The notes beneath the pieces are model-generated. The model was not told the origin of the DNA. It did no database searches and was given only the letters and a program-made list of their open reading frames with translations. A stretch of DNA of 64,000 bases from Chthoniobacteraceae bacterium (GTDB lineage Bacteria > Verrucomicrobiota > Verrucomicrobiia > Chthoniobacterales > Chthoniobacteraceae): assembly GCA_028293625.1 (NCBI GenBank), contig JAQGOL010000008.1, forward strand, positions 1 through 64,000, given 5' to 3'. The position numbers were made by a program, and so were the translations under genes. Below, piece after piece: positions 43,725 to 53,059 of this stretch (the first letter of the stretch is position 1; every line of letters starts with the position of its first letter).

Positions 43725-46700
43725 TTAACAGGCCAGGCGCAGCCATTTTTCCACGACCCCGCGCAGGTCGGCTTCGGATAGCGCGGACTCTTTGGCACCA
43801 AAACAAGCCTCCTGGACGCGCTGGAGATCAAGCTGGAGTTCCTGTTTTTGTGAGTCCTGAAGCGTCACGAGCGGACTCGTCCGCAGACGGCGAAGCAACG
43901 CGACGACTGCGAAGCCGTCGAGTTCACCTGGCATTTTGAAAACATCGCGGGCTTGCACAGGCTGCTCTTCGGCTCCGGGCCGGCGTTTTAACCCAAAGGC
44001 GAGGACGCTTCCGAGCAACACGCACGAGGTCCCGATTCCAAGCCACAAATTACGGTGCGAGGCCGGCTTTGCATTTCCCGCCACGGCGGAGCGGCCAACT
44101 GCCAGAGAAGGCTGGGAAAGCGTGGAAAGGTCCATATCGTTGTAGCTTTGGTAAACGACAACCGCGTCTTTTGATTTTGGAGCCGGGAATACGAACTCGG
44201 TTGGAGCATCAGCCGCCCGGATCGGGTCGCCATCGAGCGCGATCGTCCAGAGCCGTTCCGATTGCGGCGCAACCTGGTCGCCCCATGTGTTGATCTCTTT
44301 TACCTGCAATCCTTCGTGCGGATTAATATGCCGCACCCCGATCGCCTTTTTGAGCGCTTCAAGATCAAGCAGCTGGTCGAGGTCCGGCACAAGTCCGGTG
44401 GCTGTCGCTTTGATCTCCAGCGGCAGTGCGCCATTGATCTGGAACTGGCGCGTATCGAGCGTCTGGGTAATCTCAATGTGCCCGGCCGGCCGTGGCGCCG
44501 GTTCTCCGGCTCCCACCTTGATCACCGTCTCGGCGGACTCTGCGGGAATGGTGACCGGACCAGTCAGATCCATAAACTTCAGCTCCATTTCAACAGGCGG
44601 GATTTTGTCCACGCTCGCGTCCTTGGGTTTGACCAGCAGGTAAGCGAGCACGGTTTCCTCCCAGCCCGGTTGCGCGCTGGGACGCGGTTTCACTTCCGGC
44701 GCTGCGAATGTGATGGATTTAATCTCAAAAAATGGCGCGAGCGTTTCGGTCAGGCTCAGCTCGAGTTCATCGCGCGGTCCCTGTGCCTCGCGCATTTTCC
44801 TGGCCAACGGGACTTTTTTGCGTGGCTTGCCGGCAGGGCCGCCCGGTGCGTTGGTGAGGTATTGGCCAAATTGCGCCACCCTTCCCATCGCCTCGGTATG
44901 GATCACACTGACGATGATCCCAAACTCCTGGTCCCGGCCCACGGTGTTCGGGCCGTCCACGCGGGTTTGCAACCGGATCTCGCTGAGCAATTCATCAAAA
45001 TAGGCGACCTTCTTTTCCGCGCCAAGGGTGAAAGGGTCGTCCTTTGTAATGACGAGCGCGCTGGCCAGATAACGGTATTTGAGATCCTCATGGAGCGGCT
45101 CCTTTTCATCGGCAAGCCGTGCATTCACGACTTTGGCGAACTGGCTGAGGTGCGCTTGGGCTGCGTTGCCCGGCAGCGCGAGAAGATGATCGCGGATTTG
45201 CGTCAATGCGGCGCGGTTCATCGCCTTGGATAGATTGAGCTGCCCGCCGGAACCGATGCCAAGCAAGCCATGGAACCATCCCAGATACGCGTCGATGGAA
45301 TAATCGGCAGGAGCAAGCTTCGGCACTTCCTTCGCATACGCCTCGGCGCCGCGTTTGAAGTATTCCTGCGCCTGCAAATTCTTTTCCTTATAACCGATCA
45401 TCCGCTTGCGCGAGTCGCCGGTGACAAGTTCCTGGAAGTATTCAAAATCGCCCCAATCCGTCAGGAGTGTTCCGGCCAATGTCAGGGCGCGCGACCCATC
45501 GGCATGCCCGCCAAGCCAGCTTTCGATCATCCCCAATGCGGCGCCATATCCGGCGCGGACCATCTCCAGGGTTTGGGTTTCGTCCCGGCGCGTGAGCCCG
45601 GCCTTTTGCACATCCATCTTGCGCCAGCGCTCGCCGAGATTGGCGTTCATCCGGGAAAGGATGAGGAAAAAAAGTGGCTCATCCATCTTATCGAGCGGAC
45701 CGAAAACCGTCTCGATATGGCTGGCCCGATAAGCTTCGGCGTTGCTGTATGCCAGGTCGAAAGCCGTGACCACCTTCTCGTAATCCTTCGGTGCGATGCC
45801 GGCCTGCCGAAAGAGCGCCATCATGCGGGAGAGACTCTCAATGTTTTTCTCCATCATGATCGGCGTGACGGGAATCCGGGCGTCGTCCGAGAGCTCGTAT
45901 TTCCTGCGCAACGCCTCCGGGATCTGCGGGTTGTGCGTCCTGGCCCAGACATTGAGAAAGTCTTCGGCAAGCGCCACTCCGGCTTCGGGAGCGCGTTTCC
46001 CGATCTCCACGATCCGCTCGGCTGCCTGATCAAAATTCGCCCCGGCAAGGATGGTTCTTGAAATGCCCACATCGAGCCGGTCGCGAAGACCGAGCGGGAA
46101 CGAGGAAGCCCATTTTCCCATCGGCGCGGTGGCAAGCAATTCTTCAGGTGCGACAAACTTCGGTCTATCGTTTGGATTGGCGGGGACGCCGGTTTTTAGA
46201 GTGAACGTGGTTTCAGCCTCAAGCAGCCAGAACTCGCCCATCATTTGGGAAAGCTGATTCCACGGCTGAAGGCTGAGATCGACGTTTTCGGCGAGCAGAT
46301 TGGCAACAGCCGTTTGGGCCTTGAGATTCTCAACACGCACGGGCACTTCATTGCGCACCTCGTTTTGCAACTTGCGTCCAAGGGCGCTGATCAGCCGCAC
46401 AGCGCCTTCAGGATTGTTCTTTACCATGTCGCCAAAAACCGGCGCGAGTGTGGACGGCGAAATTTGCGTGATCACGCGCGCAAGCTCCTGGCTCGCTTTG
46501 GTGCGCTCCCAATCATTTACCTTGGCGAGTCCGAGAATCCGCACATTGTCGTCCCAGACTTTCTGCACCTGCCCGCGCTGTGCGACCTCGCTTTCCTGTT
46601 GGGAAGAGAGGAACGATCTCACCTCGTTGCGCACCCCTTCATCCGAAACCTGATCCAATTGTTCAAGCGGCGGCAGGTAAACCCGGGCCAGGTCTTTAAA

Positions 46701-47354
46701 TCCGCCTGCCAGCAAAACGCGTCCGGCAAGCAACCGCTTGCCCGGATCCGAGCCGCCCAGTTTATCCGTTCCCTTTTTAAGCCGATCGGAGAGCCAGTAA
46801 CTCTCACTGACTGGAACGGCAAGGCCAAGCAGTTGCCCGAGTCTGCGCAACTGGTCGCCGGTGAACTCGCCCGGCACGGCATCGGCCAGCGCGAGCACGT
46901 CATCAAGCCGCACATTCGGTTTCTGTTTCTCGGTCAGATCCGCCAGCATCTTTTCGTAGATCCGGCGTGCCAGTTCCAAAGGCATCTCCGCCAGCGATTC
47001 GCGGATTTTCCGCCAGTCGCCGGTGCGAAAAAGAGCGAGAAAGGATTCCGTTAAATTCTGAGCCTCCGCAGAGCGTCCCCGCTCAAGTCCACTAAAAATG
47101 TCGTTCGGATCGCGTGTGAACTTCTGGGTTAAAATCGCTTCAAGCTGTTTGATCACCTTCGGGTCGGGAGGCGGCGGCGGACCAAGCGGGATGATCGGAG
47201 TCTCCGGTGCAGCTTCAATGGCCTGTTGAGCGTGCAAGGTTCCAAACAGAGAGACGAAACCGCAGGCCAGGATCAGAGCCGCCCTCAGTGATCTGCGTTG
47301 ATCTGCGGGTTGAAAAAAATGGTTCAATCGGGCAAGGGGTGGGGGCCGTGTCAC
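43725..47354 (-). CDS. 1209-residue exported/anchored protein of Bat operon 2 (BatD-like architecture)
   Basis: Starts at GTG with a signal segment (ALILACGFVSLFGTLHAQ). Residues ~60-880 are predominantly helical, probably solenoid repeats. From ~890 to ~1100 is a beta-sandwich-like region with FEIKSITFAAPEVKPRP and TVIKVGAGEPAPR. Then one membrane helix (LWLGIGTSCVLLGSVLAFGLKRR, ~1105) and a short cytoplasmic tail with DGFAVVALLRRLRTSPLVTLQD. The beta domain plus helix plus tail resembles the layout of BatD, but with a large N-terminal helical extension. The next gene upstream (47351-47935) overlaps by four bases (GTGA). I do not recognise a named family. Confidence 0.8.
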   Translation of the reverse strand: MTRPPPLARLNHFFQPADQRRSLRAALILACGFVSLFGTLHAQQAIEAAPETPIIPLGPPPPPDPKVIKQLEAILTQKFTRDPNDIFSGLERGRSAEAQNLTESFLALFRTGDWRKIRESLAEMPLELARRIYEKMLADLTEKQKPNVRLDDVLALADAVPGEFTGDQLRRLGQLLGLAVPVSESYWLSDRLKKGTDKLGGSDPGKRLLAGRVLLAGGFKDLARVYLPPLEQLDQVSDEGVRNEVRSFLSSQQESEVAQRGQVQKVWDDNVRILGLAKVNDWERTKASQELARVITQISPSTLAPVFGDMVKNNPEGAVRLISALGRKLQNEVRNEVPVRVENLKAQTAVANLLAENVDLSLQPWNQLSQMMGEFWLLEAETTFTLKTGVPANPNDRPKFVAPEELLATAPMGKWASSFPLGLRDRLDVGISRTILAGANFDQAAERIVEIGKRAPEAGVALAEDFLNVWARTHNPQIPEALRRKYELSDDARIPVTPIMMEKNIESLSRMMALFRQAGIAPKDYEKVVTAFDLAYSNAEAYRASHIETVFGPLDKMDEPLFFLILSRMNANLGERWRKMDVQKAGLTRRDETQTLEMVRAGYGAALGMIESWLGGHADGSRALTLAGTLLTDWGDFEYFQELVTGDSRKRMIGYKEKNLQAQEYFKRGAEAYAKEVPKLAPADYSIDAYLGWFHGLLGIGSGGQLNLSKAMNRAALTQIRDHLLALPGNAAQAHLSQFAKVVNARLADEKEPLHEDLKYRYLASALVITKDDPFTLGAEKKVAYFDELLSEIRLQTRVDGPNTVGRDQEFGIIVSVIHTEAMGRVAQFGQYLTNAPGGPAGKPRKKVPLARKMREAQGPRDELELSLTETLAPFFEIKSITFAAPEVKPRPSAQPGWEETVLAYLLVKPKDASVDKIPPVEMELKFMDLTGPVTIPAESAETVIKVGAGEPAPRPAGHIEITQTLDTRQFQINGALPLEIKATATGLVPDLDQLLDLEALKKAIGVRHINPHEGLQVKEINTWGDQVAPQSERLWTIALDGDPIRAADAPTEFVFPAPKSKDAVVVYQSYNDMDLSTLSQPSLAVGRSAVAGNAKPASHRNLWLGIGTSCVLLGSVLAFGLKRRPGAEEQPVQARDVFKMPGELDGFAVVALLRRLRTSPLVTLQDSQKQELQLDLQRVQEACFGAKESALSEADLRGVVEKWLRLAC

Positions 47355-47935
47355 GAGCCGGTGTTTTGGAGCTTCTCGAACTCTTGAAATCCTTCGCGTC
47401 CGTCTTCCTTAGGACCGCTCTTAGGCGCGGGCTTTCCGGGTGGTCCTCCCAGGAGCGCCGCAGCCGCCGACTTTCCTTTGCCGCCTTTTTCAGCGCCGCC
47501 ACCAGCCGGAGTCTCTCCCCCGCCCTGTTTCATCAAAAGCGCCGCTTCAAGGTTTTGCAGTTTGCCGGCATTAATCCCGGCCACGCCGTGGACCGCCTGG
47601 ATGCTGGCGGCGCTTCCCACCGCGTTGCCGGCCGGCACGGTGATCCCGCCGGCAGGGATTACCGGCGGAGGCGGCACGGACAAAACCGCGGTGTGTCCAT
47701 CGGCTTTCACGCCATTAATCGTGTCGATCCCGTCGATTTTATTCACACCTTGCGCGCTGCTCCCGGCGACCGTTGTCTTCTGGTTTTCAACGTTCCTAAT
47801 CTTCGCCACGGCCTCCTGCTTTACCCCTCTGACCCCTTCCACGGCCGCGCCGCCCGGCGGCTTCTCTTGCGCGAAAACCAGGGAACCGAAACAAAACCAG
47901 GCGGGAATGGCCAGGCAGGCAGATCGATTCTTCAT
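47351..47935 (-). CDS. Low-complexity exported protein of Bat operon 2
   Basis: 194 residues with a signal peptide (MKNRSACLAIPAWFCFGSLVFAQ). The rest is Gly/Ala/Pro/Val-rich with no cysteine: a Val/Asn/Gly segment in the middle (NKIDGIDTINGVKADGHTAV) and Pro/Gly/Lys-rich linkers at the end. It is likely extended or adhesive in the periplasm. It has 4-base overlaps on both sides, so it is translated with its neighbours. Function unknown. Confidence 0.75.
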   Translation of the reverse strand: MKNRSACLAIPAWFCFGSLVFAQEKPPGGAAVEGVRGVKQEAVAKIRNVENQKTTVAGSSAQGVNKIDGIDTINGVKADGHTAVLSVPPPPVIPAGGITVPAGNAVGSAASIQAVHGVAGINAGKLQNLEAALLMKQGGGETPAGGGAEKGGKGKSAAAALLGGPPGKPAPKSGPKEDGREGFQEFEKLQNTGS

Positions 47936-48492
47936 GGGGTTTTCCTTTGCATTCTTTTCTCGAACTCCGCCTCGACCCGCCGTTCATAGGAAGCAAGCGC
48001 GGCCGGTTCCTGATGTTCGGCCAGGTACCGGAAAATCTGCCGGGTTCGCTCGGCATAAGGCCGCCATTCCTCCTCGGCGGCACCGTTCGTTTTTAAGAGA
48101 TAAGTGGCGTAATAATGCGCCTTGCCGAGCATCTCCCGAACGGCGCGGGTGATCTTTGCATCATCCCCGTGAACCTTGGCCGATTCCTGGAGCAACAAGG
48201 TGAGGTCCGTAATTGCGGCGACGACATCGAGCATCTCAAGCCGCGCCGTGGCTTGGGCGAGTCGAATCTGATGACGCGCAAGCGGCGCCTCTGTCGGAAG
48301 CTCGGCGCTCAGCTTTTCATATTCCTCAATCACCAGCTCCCAATCGGGATCTTTTAGCCGCTCCAACTCCTGGATCTTTGCGGCATGGACCCGGGCTTTT
48401 TCCCGCGCCATCTGATTTTGGCCCTCGTTGAAATGATAATAGAGCACGGCCACGGGGAAGAGCAGCCAGAGCAGGGTGAAAAATTTTCTCAT
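47932..48492 (-). CDS. Small anchored helical protein of Bat operon 2
   Basis: 186 residues from the ATG at 48492 (MRKFFTLLWLLFPVAVLYYHF), an N-terminal membrane anchor. The rest is highly helical and charged, with TPR-like spacing (LERLKDPDWELVIEEYEKLSAELPTEAPLA). It probably sits in the periplasm as a partner of the VWA proteins. The ORF-track start 57 bases upstream would run into the VWA gene; the chosen ATG overlaps its stop as ATGA. No named family recognised. Confidence 0.8.
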   Translation of the reverse strand: MRKFFTLLWLLFPVAVLYYHFNEGQNQMAREKARVHAAKIQELERLKDPDWELVIEEYEKLSAELPTEAPLARHQIRLAQATARLEMLDVVAAITDLTLLLQESAKVHGDDAKITRAVREMLGKAHYYATYLLKTNGAAEEEWRPYAERTRQIFRYLAEHQEPAALASYERRVEAEFEKRMQRKTP

Positions 48493-49487
48493 CGTGTGAT
48501 CACTCCCGCGGTTTGCGATGCGCGTTCCTTTGGCCTGTCGACTTTCCAATCGCTGCCGAAGAACTCCAGAACGACCGGAATCAACGCGCAGATCGACGCG
48601 CCGCCCACCATGGCCAGCACCGCCATTTCAGCCAGACTCAAGCCATGCCCTGGCAGGGGCGCCGTTACCACCAGATCGCCAAGCGCCGACGTGGAAAGAT
48701 GCCGTTCATTCACATCGGAATAAGTGCCGTTGAGGTCCGTGGCCAGTTTCCCCAATATGTCCCCTTCCTGCCGCGATTGATGCCCGTCGATAAAGCTGCC
48801 TTTATGGGTATTCCCCAGGCCGAGGATCAGCACCTCTTTCACCGATTTTGGCCTGAGCGCGATCGGTACCAGATTCACCGAATCGCCATCGGTAAAGATA
48901 ATCAACCGGGTGCTTTGTTCCGGAAATCCGTCAACCAGCTTGAGCGCGGCATTGATCGCCTGCCCAAGATCGGTCTGCCCCAATGGCATCGCGTAAGTCA
49001 GCGGCAATCCATTAAAAACATTGCGCACCAGCTCGGGATCGCGCGCCTCCATAATGACCGGAAGCGATTCGGTATAAAAACCGATGACGCCAAATCGCAG
49101 GTTCCCGCTCACCCGCTGCAGGATCGCCTCAACGACTTCCCGCATCCGGGCGTGCCGCGTCTGTTTGCCATCCGGACCCGCGTCCTGGAGATACATGCTG
49201 GGGGAAAGATCCGCGACGAACACGAGCCGCGTGGCGTTTTTGTTCGCGGCATCCTTTTCCGAGCCACCGTCCGCGCTCCCGATTTTCAGGATCAAAAGCG
49301 TTGCCAAACCCCATGTAAAAGCCGCGAGGCAAAGCGGCCGCAGAACCGGCACGATGCGAGTCCAGCCATTGGGCATCCCTTTTGGACCAAACGCAAGCCG
49401 TCCGAGCACGCGAATCCGCCGTGCGTGGAGCCACTCGGCGAGGGACGCCAAAAGCAGGATGGCAATGGCGGAAAGAAGGGAAATCAT
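48489..49487 (-). CDS. VWA-domain membrane protein (first gene of Bat operon 2)
   Basis: 332 residues with an N-terminal helix (MISLLSAIAILLLASLAEWL), a second near 50 (LRPLCLAAFTWGLATLLIL), and a C-terminal helix (LAEMAVLAMVGGASICALIPVVL). The VWA domain has a complete MIDAS: DLSPS (~94) and TDGDS (~200). It leads the operon; the 100 bases upstream to the tandem repeat contain its promoter. It is closer to BatB in layout than to the other VWA in the operon. Confidence 0.9.
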   Translation of the reverse strand: MISLLSAIAILLLASLAEWLHARRIRVLGRLAFGPKGMPNGWTRIVPVLRPLCLAAFTWGLATLLILKIGSADGGSEKDAANKNATRLVFVADLSPSMYLQDAGPDGKQTRHARMREVVEAILQRVSGNLRFGVIGFYTESLPVIMEARDPELVRNVFNGLPLTYAMPLGQTDLGQAINAALKLVDGFPEQSTRLIIFTDGDSVNLVPIALRPKSVKEVLILGLGNTHKGSFIDGHQSRQEGDILGKLATDLNGTYSDVNERHLSTSALGDLVVTAPLPGHGLSLAEMAVLAMVGGASICALIPVVLEFFGSDWKVDRPKERASQTAGVITR

Positions 49488-49587
49488 TCTTGGGAGAACA
49501 CGGCGACTGAGGGGAACCGCCTCGCGCAGACTGTCTTAGGGTGAACCTTGACGGTGAGCGCCTTTTCGATCCCAACAAATGACTGGC

Positions 49588-49797
49588 CATTAAAAGAAAG
49601 CCGCCGGATGTCCACGGCAAGGCGGCTTTGGTTAACGGCAAACGGGCGGACGTTAAAGGAAAACGGCTGACCGTTCACGGAAAACGGTCGAGCGTTCACG
49701 GAAAACCGCTGGCCGTTCGCGGAAAATGGCTGGCCGTTCACGGAAAATCGTTTCCAGTCCACGGAAAACCATTTTCCGTGGACCGGAAATGGCAATT
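49588..49797. repeat. 21-bp tandem repeat array (10 units)
   Basis: Ten consecutive units of 21 bp fill 210 bp. The best-conserved core is CGTTCACGGAAAA (units at 49672, 49693, 49714, 49735); outer units diverge. Because 21 is a multiple of three, both strands stay open, reading VHGKxxx-type heptads on plus and FSVNGQP-type heptads on minus. The array is intergenic, between the VWA gene of Bat operon 2 and the end of the RND operon. Confidence 0.9.
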
Positions 49798-49981
49798 GAT
49801 ACCCATTAGATTACGATTTTCCTCCGTCTGGCGACGTTCCATCCTCGGACGGCAGCCTGGGTGGTCAACGGGGCCTTTCGGTTTCCGTCGGTGCGTCCAG
49901 GATTTCCCGCTGATATGGACATCCTCGGCTGGCAACTGCCAGACTTTGCGCAAGACGCCGGAAGCCAGACAGGGATTACGA
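49798..49981. other. Spacer between tandem repeat and RND operon end
   Basis: No gene is supported here. The only structure seen is the palindrome CTGGCAACTGCCAG at 49929-49942, which would fold with a two-base loop. The apparent ORF 49628-50236 starts in the repeat and runs antisense to the RND gene, so it is not called. Confidence 0.5.
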
Positions 49982-52900
49982 TTAAGAAGGAGAGCGGGAG
50001 AAGCGCTGGCGGAGATGCTCGAAGGCCAGGTAGATGACCGGCGTTGTGTAGAGCGTCAGGATCTGGGAGAGGATCAGGCCGCCGGCGACCGCGATGCCGA
50101 GTGGGCGCCGCAACTCGGCGCCGGTGCCTGTGCCGAAGGCCAGCGGCAAGGTGCCAAAAAGCGCGGCCAGGGTCGTCATCATGATCGGGCGGAAGCGGAC
50201 GACGCAGGCTTTAAAGATCGCGTCTTCGGGGCTTAACGATTCGGAGCGTTCCACGTCCAGGGCGAAATCGATCATCATGATCGCGTTCTTCTTCACGATG
50301 CCGATCAGGAGGATTATCCCGATGAAGGAGACAATGGAGAGATCGAGCCGGAAATAGATGAGCGCCAGCAGTGCGCCAACGCCTGCCGAGGGGAGGCTTA
50401 GCAGGATCGTGAGTGGATGGATCAGGCTTTCATAGAGCATCCCAAGCACGACGTAGACGGTCAACAGCGCGGCCAGCACCAGGATCGGCACGGTGGAAAG
50501 CGAGGCTTGAAAAACCTGCGCGGTGCCTTGGAAACTTCCCCGCACAGTCGAAGGCACGTGCAACTCGGCCATCGCTTTGTTCACCAGCTCCGTAGCCTGC
50601 CCCAGCGAACCTCCGGGCGGCAGGTTGAACGACAATGTTACGGCCGGAAACTGGCTCTGGTGATTGACCGAGAGAAACGCGTTGGTGATCTCAAATCGCG
50701 CCACGGAACTGAGCGGCACCATCCGGCCGGTCTCCGATTTGACGTAAATCTTGTCCAGGGAGGAGGGATCGCGCAGGAACTCCGGGCTGATTTCAAGGAT
50801 AACGTAATGCTGGTTATAGCGTTTGTAGATCGTGGAGACCTGGCGTTGCCCGAACGCGTCGTAGAGGGCGCTGTCGATCGTCTGGGTCGTGACGCCGAAA
50901 CGCGCCGCGGCATCGCGATCAATAACGACACTCGACTCGAGCCCCTTGGTCTGTTGATCGGTGGAAACGTCCTTCAGCAGTGGCACCTGGCGCAGCTTGG
51001 CGAGCACCTTCGGCGACCATTGATTGAGTTCATCGAGATCTGAAGCCTGCAGCGCGTATTGATATTGGCCTTTGCCCATGCGTCCGCCGACGCGGATATC
51101 CTGGACGGCCTGCATAAAAAGGCTGATGCCGCCGATCTGCCCTGCCTGGCGCCGGATTCGTGCAATGACCTGGTCGGCGCTCACCTGGCGTTCACCCTGC
51201 GGTTTTAGCGTAATAAACATGCGGCCATTGTTCACGGTGGAACTGCCTCCCGCCGCGCCGATAAACGAACTGACCGTCGCTACCGCGGGATCGGCCAGGA
51301 CGACACGGGTCACCTGATCCTGCAGTTTGGCCATCGCCGGAAACGAGATATCCTGCGAGGCGTCGGTGGTGCCCATGAGCATGCCGGTATCCTGCTGGGG
51401 AAAAAAGCCTTTGGGGACCTGCTTATAAAGCCAGATGGTCGCCACAAGCGTCAGAGCGGTGATCACCAGCATGACAGCCTGATGTTTGAGCACCCAGCGC
51501 AGCCCGCTTTCATAGAGATCGAGCATGCCGGTAAAAAAATGCTCCGTCACACGGTGAAACATTCCGGGCGGCGACTCGGCATGGGAACGCAGGAATCGCG
51601 AACACATCATCGGCGTCAACGTGAGCGAAATGACCGCCGAGATCACGATGGCCAGGCTCAGCGTGACCGCGAATTCATGGAGAAGGCGCCCGATCAGGCC
51701 GCCCATGAAAAGAAGCGGAATAAAAACCGCGATCAGGGAGACACTGATTGAAACCACTGTAAAACCGATCTGCCGGGCGCCTTTGAGCGCGGCCTGGAAC
51801 GGACGCTCGCCTGCTTCCACAAACCGGAAGACGTTTTCGATAACCACGATGGCGTCATCGACCACGAACCCGACCGAGATGGTCAGCGCCATGAGGGAGA
51901 GGTTATCCAGGCTGAAGCCGAGCAAATACATCGCGCCAAAAGTGCCGGCCAGGGCAAGCGGAACCGTGACACTGGCAATGAACGTGGGCCAGAACCGGCG
52001 CAGGAAGAGGAACATCACCATGACCACCAGCCCAATGCTCAGCAGCATGGAGAACTGCACGTCATGGACCGAGGCCCGGATCGTCGTGGTGCGATCGCTT
52101 GAAACTTCAAGTTTCACCGAGGGCGGCACCCATCTTTCCACCTGCGGCAGCACCGCACGGATCCCGTCCACGGTCTCGATGACGTTGGCGCCGGCCTGTT
52201 TGAAAATAATCAGCAGCACGGCGCGTTTGGTCCCTGCCCAGCCGGCAAGACGCGAGTTTTCAACCCCCTCCTCCGCTGTCCCCAGCGCGCTCAATGTAAT
52301 GGGGACACCGCGCCGCTGGGCCAGGGCAATCGAACGATAATCAGCGGGCTCGAGCAACTGATCGTTGCTGTCGATCATGTAACTGGTCTCCGAACCGTCG
52401 ATGCTTCCCTTGGCCAGATTGACGTTCGATTGAGAGAGAACGTTGCGCACGTCTTCCATGCTCAATCCCACCGACGCGAGCGCGCTCGGATTCATCTGGA
52501 TGCGCACGGCCGATTTCTCGGCCCCGTTGATCACCACCTGGCTGACTCCCTCGATCTGGCTGAGGCGCTGCGCAATGATCGTGTCAGCCAGATCAAAAAC
52601 CTTCGTCGCCGGCAACGTGTCCGAGGTCAGCGTCAAAATCATGATCGGCGCATCGGCCGGATTGATTTTTCGGAACCGGGGCGGGCTCGGAAGATTGGAG
52701 GGGAGTTCCCCGGCGGCGGCGTTGATGGCCGCCTGCACGTCGCGAACCGCGCCATCGATTTTGCGGTCCAGATCAAACTGAAGCGTCACCGACACGCCGC
52801 CCAGCGTGCTCACCGACGTGATTTCGGAGACGCCCGCGATTTGCCCGAAACGCCGTTCAAGCGGAGCCGCCACTGAGGAAGCCATGGTTGCGGGATCGGC

Positions 52901-53059
52901 TCCCGGCAATGACGCGGAGACCTGCACCATCGGGAAATCAACCCGCGGCAATGGGGCCACGGGGAGAAAATTGTACGCGACAATCCCGAGGATAAAAAGA
53001 CCGGCAGCCAGCAGCGAGGTGCCGACCGGACGCCGGATAAATGGCTCGGAAATATTCAC
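49982..53059 (-). CDS. mdtC: RND-type efflux inner-membrane transporter (MdtC/AcrB family), second of pair
   Basis: 1025 residues, GTG start. It opens MNISEPFIRRPVGTSLLAAG, as MdtB/C proteins do, and has the full RND plan of 12 helices and two periplasmic loops. The proton-relay Asp pair appears in VVDDAIVVIENV (~400), and GFFPQQDTGMLMG (~565) and ALFGTLPLAFGTGTGAELRRPLG (~975) are typical. It shares a 4-base overlap with the RND gene before it. The pair would form heteromeric trimers, as MdtB/MdtC do, for drug or bile-acid efflux. The B/C assignment follows gene order only. Confidence 0.93.
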   Translation of the reverse strand: MNISEPFIRRPVGTSLLAAGLFILGIVAYNFLPVAPLPRVDFPMVQVSASLPGADPATMASSVAAPLERRFGQIAGVSEITSVSTLGGVSVTLQFDLDRKIDGAVRDVQAAINAAAGELPSNLPSPPRFRKINPADAPIMILTLTSDTLPATKVFDLADTIIAQRLSQIEGVSQVVINGAEKSAVRIQMNPSALASVGLSMEDVRNVLSQSNVNLAKGSIDGSETSYMIDSNDQLLEPADYRSIALAQRRGVPITLSALGTAEEGVENSRLAGWAGTKRAVLLIIFKQAGANVIETVDGIRAVLPQVERWVPPSVKLEVSSDRTTTIRASVHDVQFSMLLSIGLVVMVMFLFLRRFWPTFIASVTVPLALAGTFGAMYLLGFSLDNLSLMALTISVGFVVDDAIVVIENVFRFVEAGERPFQAALKGARQIGFTVVSISVSLIAVFIPLLFMGGLIGRLLHEFAVTLSLAIVISAVISLTLTPMMCSRFLRSHAESPPGMFHRVTEHFFTGMLDLYESGLRWVLKHQAVMLVITALTLVATIWLYKQVPKGFFPQQDTGMLMGTTDASQDISFPAMAKLQDQVTRVVLADPAVATVSSFIGAAGGSSTVNNGRMFITLKPQGERQVSADQVIARIRRQAGQIGGISLFMQAVQDIRVGGRMGKGQYQYALQASDLDELNQWSPKVLAKLRQVPLLKDVSTDQQTKGLESSVVIDRDAAARFGVTTQTIDSALYDAFGQRQVSTIYKRYNQHYVILEISPEFLRDPSSLDKIYVKSETGRMVPLSSVARFEITNAFLSVNHQSQFPAVTLSFNLPPGGSLGQATELVNKAMAELHVPSTVRGSFQGTAQVFQASLSTVPILVLAALLTVYVVLGMLYESLIHPLTILLSLPSAGVGALLALIYFRLDLSIVSFIGIILLIGIVKKNAIMMIDFALDVERSESLSPEDAIFKACVVRFRPIMMTTLAALFGTLPLAFGTGTGAELRRPLGIAVAGGLILSQILTLYTTPVIYLAFEHLRQRFSRSPS

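Noticed and set aside
48513-49544. 343-residue plus-strand ORF
   Set aside because: Antisense to the first VWA gene of Bat operon 2; His/Arg-rich shadow.
49484-49795. 103-residue minus-strand ORF over the tandem repeat
   Set aside because: The frame stays open because the unit length is a multiple of three, and it ends inside the VWA gene start; heptads have no known family.
49588-49797. CRISPR array
   Set aside because: Units are contiguous 21-bp copies without unique spacers, and no cas genes are present.
49628-50236. 202-residue plus-strand ORF starting in the 21-bp repeat
   Set aside because: The first part is only the tandem repeat and the rest is antisense to the RND pump; no independent support.
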